Source: Duganella lactea (GTDB lineage Bacteria; Pseudomonadota; Gammaproteobacteria; Burkholderiales; Burkholderiaceae_D). Taken from it: DNA of 64,000 nucleotides. Every line of letters begins with the position of its first letter. The stretch's first letter is position 1. The notes under the pieces were generated by a model, which was not told the DNA's origin, ran no database searches, and saw only the letters and a list, made by a program, of their open reading frames with translations. The stretch lies in the NCBI RefSeq assembly GCF_009857505.1, contig NZ_WWCP01000027.1, positions 16,009 through 80,008 of the forward strand, given 5' to 3'. Of the stretch, positions 58,183 through 64,000 are shown piece by piece. The position numbers and the translations under genes are program-made.

Positions 58183-60465
58183 CTAAGGTAGGTACCATTC
58201 AACAATTTCTTGAATATGATTAGGTGCTTGCTTAACATTTGGAGAGAAAACTATCTCTCTCTCATTTATTCTTAAAATATACGGCGCTATTTCAGCCACG
58301 ATTTCCGGAGCGAATCCGTATCGCATTAATAACATGTAGGTGTCATTATTCGTCCCAAACCTTAACAACTCCAACATTTTTAGCGATCTAACGTCCTTAC
58401 TTTTCTCCCCGTATATTTTGAATGCAGCAGAAAAAACGTCCGAAAGAGAAAACGAGATCACTTGATCCATATAATCATAAGTATCGAATACAATCGCGTC
58501 ATAGCTAACATCTTTTGCCAAAGTGTTCGTAAAAAATGGATATTTTTTCTTTATTGAACTATCGGGTAATTTTTCAGCCTTCTGCGAGAATTTAGCACCT
58601 CCCGTTCTATTTCCATCCCTATTTGAAATATAGCTAAACCTTTGACCAACTATCTCACGAAAAGTTTTACCACCAAGAGTCAACAACAATATTCTAATAG
58701 CCTGTTCAAATATCGCCCCCTCACCATCATAAAGTTCTCTGCCAAGTGATGCTTCAAATATCATTTTAAAATCAGAAATCAAAACTAAGCGATTCGGCTC
58801 GTTATCCTTTCCGACTACCGTATCTGATATATTTTCCGTTAGATAAACAACGTCCAAAATACGCAGACATGCAGAAAATATCGGGTCCTCCGATAAACGA
58901 CCAATCTTCGATCTTGGCAGATTGTGCTCATCATCAAAAGTATCATCCCTTATTGAGTCTACTAACTCCTGGCTATCATCTTGCACCTCAGTCGGCAACT
59001 TATCTACCACAGATATTTCCGACAACTCGAATGTCTCGTTAATTCTTTGTGAAAATAGGTCTGCGCTTTTAGTATAAACGTATCCGTAGTCAAATTTTTT
59101 CTTCTCGGATAGACGTCCAGCCCGGCCAATTAGATTCTTAAAAGCAAGTGCACGTTCGGCTTCAGTTTTACCAATGATACGCATGCTCTCCAGCCACACA
59201 ATATCAAATGGCATGTTGATGCCTTGAGCCAAGGTACTAGTCGCAAAGCAAATTCTCGCATGCCCCTGTCGAATAAAATCCTCTATCAAAAATCTTACAT
59301 CTAAGGGGACAGAGCCATGATGAATAACAACACCCTTTTTAAGCAGCATGACCATTGCCGACCGGTGTTCCTTTTCGTCGGCACCCAGCATTTGCTCGAT
59401 TGTACTGATCATTTCGAGGGCGTCGGCATCTACAACTGCCGGAAATCCATCTATGTAATCCTGAAAAGGAGCAACGAATTTCCCATTGTAAATCGATGCC
59501 TTTGAGACATAAATTAATATTGAATGCTTATTCGTAAATGCAAACTTCTCGAATCCGCCGTCAAATTTTATACAATTATCCAGCAAGTACCCACCTTCGC
59601 CAAAGGGGGAGAAGTAGAAATCCTTTTTGTTTGCATGACGAAAAATACATATCTTTCCTACAGCTCCATGATTATAGGAACGGGCATATTTAGATTCTTC
59701 AATGCCATGTTTTTTGAATTGGGCTTCAGGGTTTTCGACAAAAGGATGTGCAAAAATTAATTTTGCTAAAGGAAATAATTTTCTTACCCTACGAACCAGA
59801 ACGTCAAATACAACACCTCGCTGTGGCTCTTCGGACATTTGAGCTTCATCGAAGAAAAAAACGTCTACGTTTAGTTCTGCCTTTATCAAAAATAACTCAC
59901 GGGCACGCTCAGGCGTTAGCACAAATATATGACGTAACTTGCGTTTTTTGAATACGTCATCCACAAATGCAGACACCATGACGCCTTTATCTACGCCGAA
60001 CACAGCTCTCATAGTATTGATATACTCAGCTATCAATGCACGAGATGGAACCACAACAACTGCATCACCAGTTTGTTGAGCAATGAAATCTCGTATGGAA
60101 AATGATTTCCCCGCACTTGTGGGTGCAGAAATTGAGATAAATTGGTTTTCTTCTAGGGCCCAGCGTACACTCGCCTGAACAGGGGTTAAGGTTTTACCAA
60201 AAGCTTCTTTATACTCATCCCCAATTCCTGATAGGATGAAAGAGTATAGATTTTTTGGCGTTGAGACCTTATAAAAAAGCCCCATAGAGGATATAATTTT
60301 CTCTTCTATTTTTGAAAATATTTCTCCATGAAACTCTTTATACAATGATACCAACTGTAAAATCTCTGAACTATTAGGCCCGTTCTTATGGATCAGAGCA
60401 AGTAGCCCCGAGATGTCTCGGTGAGGATCTGCCGAGTTCTTTACCTGCTCAACTGAGAACATCAT
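58183..60465 (-). CDS. hamB: Hachiman helicase HamB
   Basis: A 760-residue SF2 helicase. Q-like TPVQASVRWAL; Walker A SAPTSAGKS (about 114-121); Walker B FFFDEAQ (206-209, DEAQ box); motif V ICFATSTLAQGINMP (about 405-419); motif VI NLIGRAGR (about 445-451). A long C-terminal helical region follows. It lies directly after the HamA nuclease gene with a one-base gap and in the canonical order hamA-hamB. In Hachiman systems HamB is the DNA-damage-sensing helicase that unleashes the HamA nuclease during phage infection (family knowledge). AT-rich codon use indicates recent transfer. Confidence 0.82.
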   Translation of the reverse strand: MMFSVEQVKNSADPHRDISGLLALIHKNGPNSSEILQLVSLYKEFHGEIFSKIEEKIISSMGLFYKVSTPKNLYSFILSGIGDEYKEAFGKTLTPVQASVRWALEENQFISISAPTSAGKSFSIRDFIAQQTGDAVVVVPSRALIAEYINTMRAVFGVDKGVMVSAFVDDVFKKRKLRHIFVLTPERARELFLIKAELNVDVFFFDEAQMSEEPQRGVVFDVLVRRVRKLFPLAKLIFAHPFVENPEAQFKKHGIEESKYARSYNHGAVGKICIFRHANKKDFYFSPFGEGGYLLDNCIKFDGGFEKFAFTNKHSILIYVSKASIYNGKFVAPFQDYIDGFPAVVDADALEMISTIEQMLGADEKEHRSAMVMLLKKGVVIHHGSVPLDVRFLIEDFIRQGHARICFATSTLAQGINMPFDIVWLESMRIIGKTEAERALAFKNLIGRAGRLSEKKKFDYGYVYTKSADLFSQRINETFELSEISVVDKLPTEVQDDSQELVDSIRDDTFDDEHNLPRSKIGRLSEDPIFSACLRILDVVYLTENISDTVVGKDNEPNRLVLISDFKMIFEASLGRELYDGEGAIFEQAIRILLLTLGGKTFREIVGQRFSYISNRDGNRTGGAKFSQKAEKLPDSSIKKKYPFFTNTLAKDVSYDAIVFDTYDYMDQVISFSLSDVFSAAFKIYGEKSKDVRSLKMLELLRFGTNNDTYMLLMRYGFAPEIVAEIAPYILRINEREIVFSPNVKQAPNHIQEIVEWYLP

Positions 60466-60466
60466 A

Positions 60467-61192
60467 TTAACGAACTCCTACCAAGTAGAAATTCTTAATC
60501 TTTTTTACCTTCATCATTTCTTGTGCGGCTAAGAAGGCATTCGCCAGTATTAGTTCTGGTTTTTGCGCATTAACAGAAAATGCAGCAATAACACCAAAGT
60601 CGTCTTTATCCAGGTAGGACATAGATTGTTTATCAACCAAATTTTCTAGGTCGGGAGCGTCCCTCAAATGCTTATCGTCATTGAGGAAGTCTTGAGCCTG
60701 ACTTATAGCATCGGTATACGGGTTCGCCGAGCTGGAATATTTCGCTTCGCCGAAATTGATGAATTTCTCAAGGCATGTCGTATGAAAATCGAAGCCACCA
60801 TTTTGGCTGATTTGTGGTTTCCATAATTCTGCGAGAGGAATTCTCAAGTGTGTGAAGAGCATTTCTAAAGCACGAGACGAACCCATTGACACCATAGTTT
60901 CACCGAAATCCGACTCTACATTTCCCCCACTGGCTGTTTTATTGAATGTATTGACTAGCTTTGCCGCCGTTTGACTGACAGTTTTACTATAGGCGCGCCG
61001 GTACCTATCGTCCAAATTAGTTATCCATGAGTTATCAAGAACCACCTCCACAAGTGCCGTGGCGAAGGCATGAAGATCCTTCACCTCTACGAAGCATAGT
61101 TTTATATTTTTGTCGGCAGCAGAGCTAGTGACATGCTGGTATGTGCAGCCCCATACAGCGTCATCTTGAGGTGGTGAGAAAGTGATTTTCAT
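60467..61192 (-). CDS. hamA: Hachiman nuclease HamA (DUF1837)
   Basis: A 241-residue protein with a PD-(D/E)xK nuclease core: E98 in DFGETMVSMGSS, D135 in NGGFDFHTTC, and E149-x-K151 in INFGEAKYSS. The GEAKY and FDFH motifs are typical of DUF1837/HamA. The ATG at 61192 (MKITFSPPQDDAV) is chosen; in-frame starts at 61219 (ATG) and 61264 (TTG) are possible, none with a strong ribosome-binding site. Followed by hamB after one base. In Hachiman it is the effector that degrades DNA when released by HamB. Confidence 0.8.
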   Translation of the reverse strand: MKITFSPPQDDAVWGCTYQHVTSSAADKNIKLCFVEVKDLHAFATALVEVVLDNSWITNLDDRYRRAYSKTVSQTAAKLVNTFNKTASGGNVESDFGETMVSMGSSRALEMLFTHLRIPLAELWKPQISQNGGFDFHTTCLEKFINFGEAKYSSSANPYTDAISQAQDFLNDDKHLRDAPDLENLVDKQSMSYLDKDDFGVIAAFSVNAQKPELILANAFLAAQEMMKVKKIKNFYLVGVR

Positions 61193-61288
61193 TGTACAGC
61201 CCGACAAAGTAACCAACATTTCCGATAAGCATGACCCAGAATCACTAAATTGTCTAGCTACCAACGTAGTGTTCTAAAAATAGTCATG

Positions 61289-61309
61289 TTTACAAATTGC
61301 ATTTGTAAA
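61289..61309. promoter_or_regulatory. TTTACAAAT-N3-ATTTGTAAA palindrome between hamA and integrase
   Basis: Nine-base perfect arms around TGC. It lies in the divergent promoter region between hamA (leftward) and the recombinase gene (rightward). A dimeric repressor site controlling the defence operon, or a recombinase arm site, are the likely uses. Confidence 0.55.
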
Positions 61310-61361
61310 ACATTCCTAATGGATTCAATCACTTAAAGCATTCACAACGATCTGTGTACAC

Positions 61362-61405
61362 CCAATGTGTTGCAATTTAAATTAGCAATACTTTTAACAC
61401 ATTGG
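61362..61405. repeat. Nested inverted repeat upstream of the recombinase
   Basis: CCAATGTGTT (61362-61371) and AACACATTGG (61396-61405) are perfect 10-base arms; inside them TGCAATTTAAATT-A-GCA (61371-61387) forms a second palindrome. The outer arm ends eight bases before the ATG of the recombinase, so the structure could sequester its ribosome-binding site (GGAG) or serve as a recombination core site. Confidence 0.6.
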
Positions 61406-61412
61406 AGATTGA

Positions 61413-62015
61413 ATGACTTCCGAAAAGAAAGCTCCGGTCCTGTCAGTGCAGGAATTCCGCCAGGTAGTTGCCGCTAGTCGGACGCACGACAACGCCAACA
61501 GAAATGTTGCCCTGCTCTACTTTTCCGTCGCTTTAGGCCTGCGAGCTAAAGAACTCAGCCAGCTAAAGCTGCAAGACGTTCTGGCCCCGAACGGCACCAT
61601 CAAGGACGAAGTGCTGCTGACTCGCAGCACGACCAAGGGGCGCAAACAGCGCCTCATCTACCTGACGAACAAGGACGTGCGCAAGGCATTGACCGCATAC
61701 CTAAAAGAGCGGGGTCAAAACGGCACCAGCCTAAACCCAGGTGCTCCACTGTTCAAGTCGAGGAAAGGCAGCGGCTTCAGCCCCAACACCATGCAAATGC
61801 TGTTTAAGCGAATGTATATCTGGGCTGGTCTGGATCAGGCGTCGAGCCATTCGGGCAGGCGCACATTTGCGACCTCATTGATCGAGCATGGCGCTGACAT
61901 CAAGGCCGTGTCAACGCTAATGGGTCATGCATCAGTTGCGATGACGGCACGCTACATTGAGGACAACCCTGTCCGACTGCGCCGGATGTGCGAAGACGTT
62001 CAGTTAGGAATTTAG
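61413..62015 (+). CDS. Minimal tyrosine recombinase
   Basis: A 200-residue tyrosine recombinase that contains only the catalytic domain: R in LGLRAKELSQLKL, K in TKGRKQRLIYL, HxxR in SSHSGRRTFATS, H in LMGHASVAMTA and the nucleophile Y in ARYIEDN. The SAM-like core-binding domain of XerC/XerD or phage integrases is missing, as in some integron- or small-element recombinases. It is probably the mobility gene of this island or a resident recombinase. Confidence 0.88.
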   Translation: MTSEKKAPVLSVQEFRQVVAASRTHDNANRNVALLYFSVALGLRAKELSQLKLQDVLAPNGTIKDEVLLTRSTTKGRKQRLIYLTNKDVRKALTAYLKERGQNGTSLNPGAPLFKSRKGSGFSPNTMQMLFKRMYIWAGLDQASSHSGRRTFATSLIEHGADIKAVSTLMGHASVAMTARYIEDNPVRLRRMCEDVQLGI

Positions 62016-62232
62016 GCTAAAGGCGCCAAGACAAAAGAATTTTACATGGTTTATATAACCATCTGCAAAATTATAGAACCATAAAAATAATTTTTTCAAT
62101 CGTTTATTTTAAAAACACTACATTTAGTTCTGACTCTCAAAGGTCGACTAAGAAATCGAGTTTTTGTTGAGCGATCTTTCTGGCACGATGCTTCCCATCC
62201 CGTTTGTTTAACTTGAAAAGGAAGAATTCCTG

Positions 62233-62712
62233 ATGGACACTGCTCGCTCCTACGAAACGCATATCGAATGTAACCAGTGCACCTTTGCTCAAGCAGCGCT
62301 GCTACCTCTCAACCCTATGCTGCATCCCGTTCTGACGATTCGGCATCAGAACCCATTCCGTGGACTCACGTTAACCGGAAAAATCGATGGCTTAGCACGA
62401 TGGTACGAAGTGGAGGAAACGTTGAACCACGATGGGGCTTGGCCGGGCAATGGTATCAAAGTCGATCTCATGGAAATAATCTACTTGTACCTAACTCGTG
62501 TCTACCATGTTCGGCGCTCCGAGGAGAACTTCGAGCAGTTCCTTAATGAGGCAATCAACAACGACGTGGAGCCGATCATCAATTTCGACATCGAAAAAGT
62601 AGCCATAGTATTGAGTCCACGTGATTGCCAGCGTGTCCTTACGGCGATTGGCGCTTTGAACGGTGATTACGACTCGGGCCGAGCGGCAGAGCCGATCTTC
62701 CCTCTCAAATAA
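62233..62712 (+). CDS. Orphan island protein
   Basis: A 159-residue soluble protein that I do not recognise. It has a short Cys pair (ECNQC) near the N-terminus and a helical segment LMEIIYLYLTRVYHVRRSEE in the middle. Codon use is AT-richer than the chromosome. It lies between the recombinase and a good terminator; GGAAGAA precedes the ATG. The 217 bases before it are AT-rich and contain no evident gene. Confidence 0.6.
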   Translation: MDTARSYETHIECNQCTFAQAALLPLNPMLHPVLTIRHQNPFRGLTLTGKIDGLARWYEVEETLNHDGAWPGNGIKVDLMEIIYLYLTRVYHVRRSEENFEQFLNEAINNDVEPIINFDIEKVAIVLSPRDCQRVLTAIGALNGDYDSGRAAEPIFPLK

Positions 62713-62714
62713 AA

Positions 62715-62754
62715 GCGCTAAAAAAAGGCGGCACAGTGCCGCCTTTTTTAGCGC
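62715..62754. terminator. Bidirectional Rho-independent terminator
   Basis: GGCGGCA-CAG-TGCCGCC stem flanked by seven A and six T residues, and by outer GCGCT/AGCGC, which extend the pairing with one bulge. It lies three bases after the orphan gene stop and terminates in both directions. Confidence 0.9.
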
Positions 62755-62852
62755 AAGAAGTGAACATCATTATGCTCTTTGCTTGCCGCCTGTATTCATT
62801 ACTCATCTCTCATCACTTCATCAACCTGTAATCACCGTTCTTACAGACACAC

Positions 62853-63731
62853 ATGCGCACCTTACCGGCCGACCACGACGACAGCGAAGCACCAGCACGC
62901 CTTCCACCTGATGACTACTGCGAGGGCGCAGCGGACTTCTTCGACCTTGACCATAAAATGGTCAGCAGCAGCGAACGTGCTAGCACTCTTAAACAGCTTG
63001 CCGGTGAGATCGACCAATGGAAGAAATCACGCACCTACTTCGGCAAGCCATCGCCGGATTCGCTCGTTCTTGTTATGCCAGAGGGCTATGGCAAAAGCCA
63101 CCTGGTGATCGACCTCATCAAGCGGGGCTTCAAAGTCGTGTTCTGCGCTAAATCGCACGCCCAGCTTGACGAAAAAGAATTTGGCTTCCGACATCAATAC
63201 GACTTGAACGTCAAACGCTTCAGGTCGAAGCGTCAGAATTTCCGCTCGCAGTTGGAGCTTTTAGGAATTCCACCAAACGATTTCAAATTCGCCGAAACAG
63301 CCACGATCAATCCTTACGCCATGCCTAAGGTTAAACAGCAAGAATCGATTCGTGCACTCGATGATCTTTTCGTGAAGCATTCTTGCGCACATAATGCTGA
63401 GGACTTTTTCCAGGAGCACTACGTCGAATTTGTCCCTGACATCATGAACCCGCTTCTGAACGATGCTGACGTAACCCTCATCACGTTTGCATCCTTTCAG
63501 GCTGTCACCGCAATTTACAAGACGAGCTGGTGGAAAGGGCTCGGTCTCATCGAGAAAATAATCCCCGCCAACGAAGATACAGGCAAACCAGAGAAGAAAA
63601 TTCCCTTCAAAAAAATTGCCATCATCTACGATGATCCTGACAGGTCAGACGTTGATTGGTTGCGTCAAATCACTCAGGAAGAACTAGAGAAATTAAAAGA
63701 GATCAATGATCGTCTATCAGCCATTTGTTAG
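62853..63731 (+). CDS. P-loop ATPase/helicase-like protein, probably truncated
   Basis: A 292-residue protein with a P-loop MPEGYGKSHLVIDLI (Walker A variant with GYGKS) and later PFKKIAIIYDDPDRSDVD, a Walker-B-like strand ending in DD. LITFASFQAVTAIYKTSWWK resembles motif Ia/III regions of helicases. No second RecA lobe follows: the frame ends at SAIC, and the DNA continues into an XRE-regulator remnant. It is therefore probably the N-terminal part of a larger enzyme. Possible defence or plasmid origin. Confidence 0.6.
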   Translation: MRTLPADHDDSEAPARLPPDDYCEGAADFFDLDHKMVSSSERASTLKQLAGEIDQWKKSRTYFGKPSPDSLVLVMPEGYGKSHLVIDLIKRGFKVVFCAKSHAQLDEKEFGFRHQYDLNVKRFRSKRQNFRSQLELLGIPPNDFKFAETATINPYAMPKVKQQESIRALDDLFVKHSCAHNAEDFFQEHYVEFVPDIMNPLLNDADVTLITFASFQAVTAIYKTSWWKGLGLIEKIIPANEDTGKPEKKIPFKKIAIIYDDPDRSDVDWLRQITQEELEKLKEINDRLSAIC

Positions 63732-63910
63732 GTAAGGCATCAACAAGCTCTTGGAGCAAAGTTGAATCTGGGGACACGCCGCTAACGCTCGAACATCTGT
63801 TGACTGCTTGTACTGCTTGCCAAGTCTGGCCCTCAGAATTTTTTAAAACGGTTCAGGATTACACGGCACTGCTTGGAGCTAATGTCAAATCTGGTGTATG
63901 CCAATCCTGA
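63725..63910 (+). pseudogene. XRE-family regulator remnant
   Basis: The frame LLGKASTSSWSKVESGDTPL, then TLEHLLTACTACQVWPSEFF, matches helices 3-5 and the end of a helix-turn-helix XRE domain (SxxSKxExG-x-x-x-L-T-L-E-x-L). The first helices are missing and an in-frame TGA lies just upstream (about 63708), so there is no complete gene. It begins where the ATPase frame ends, pointing to a deletion junction near 63715. Confidence 0.6.
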
Positions 63911-63922
63911 AGCGTAGGGCCA

Positions 63923-64000
63923 TCAGGCGGCGAGTTTCTGTTGTTCCGGCGGATTGTCCTGCGCCGGAAGTCCATCTTTAAACAGCACGCCAGCCAGCAG
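63923..64000 (-). CDS. C-terminal end of an unidentified gene at the window edge
   Basis: The last 25 codons of a leftward gene: LLAGVLFKDGLPAQDNPPEQ then QKLAA and stop at 63923-63925. GC content rises again here. The tail could belong to an insertion-sequence transposase, but 25 residues do not prove it. Confidence 0.35.
   Translation of the reverse strand: MLAGVLFKDGLPAQDNPPEQQKLAA

Noticed and set aside
62277..62546. 89-codon rightward ORF inside the orphan gene
   Set aside because: Overlaps the better supported 159-aa frame; no start signal.

Overview
The window looks like chromosomal DNA of a GC-rich betaproteobacterium, most likely of the Oxalobacteraceae (Massilia/Duganella/Janthinobacterium type). 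This is inferred from the GC-rich codon use, the DUF2863 gene, the TorF-type porin and the betaproteobacterial gene families; no rRNA marker is present. I saw no tRNA, rRNA or CRISPR array, and no gene-free stretch longer than 300 bases.

Left part (1-7.3 kb): the start of a leftward kdp potassium-uptake operon (a 33-aa membrane peptide, kdpF and the 5' end of kdpA), a ParA-like protein without a Walker A lysine, a leftward pair (small unknown protein plus TorF-family porin), and parE-parC. The kdp promoter and the promoter of the porin pair share the same KdpE-type architecture with identical spacing, which suggests that the porin pair belongs to the potassium-limitation regulon.

7.3-25 kb: secreted hydrolases and polymer scavenging. 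A 91-bp perfect palindrome separates parC from a periplasmic Ala/Lys-rich protein. Then come an M64 peptidase, two secreted cyanophycinases, a TonB-dependent receptor, and, divergently, a CphZ-like beta-Asp-Arg hydrolase overlapping a YfcC-type transporter. Together these form a plausible extracellular cyanophycin-utilisation locus. It is followed by a GNAT protein, argH, a thermolysin-like M4 protease, a PHP-type lipoprotein and an M24 peptidase. A second copy of the 91-bp palindrome closes this part.

25-36.6 kb: a compact leftward phenylacetate catabolon, paaABCDEGHIKYZ, with a divergent paaX repressor and a candidate operator between them. paaF and paaJ are not present.

36.6-57.2 kb: mostly housekeeping and accessory chromosomal genes (M14 carboxypeptidase, PmbA/TldE, DarP, MogA, esterase, CMD protein, class III aminotransferase, FAH hydrolase). 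A leftward kamA-like radical SAM / MFS / prolyl-hydroxylase-like cluster, a secreted Cache protein with an MCP, HDOD, DUF2863, a transglutaminase-TPR lipoprotein, and a lipase with its foldase follow. Two hypoxanthine-type DNA glycosylase genes are broken here: an internally deleted Aag (50.2-50.5 kb) and a 5'-truncated deoxyinosine glycosylase (56.9-57.2 kb).

57.2-64 kb: an AT-richer horizontally acquired island that begins at the break in the glycosylase gene. It carries a DUF3800 gene, a two-gene Hachiman anti-phage system (hamA nuclease and hamB helicase), a minimal tyrosine recombinase preceded by nested palindromes, an orphan gene, a truncated P-loop ATPase, an XRE regulator remnant and the 3' end of another gene at the window edge.
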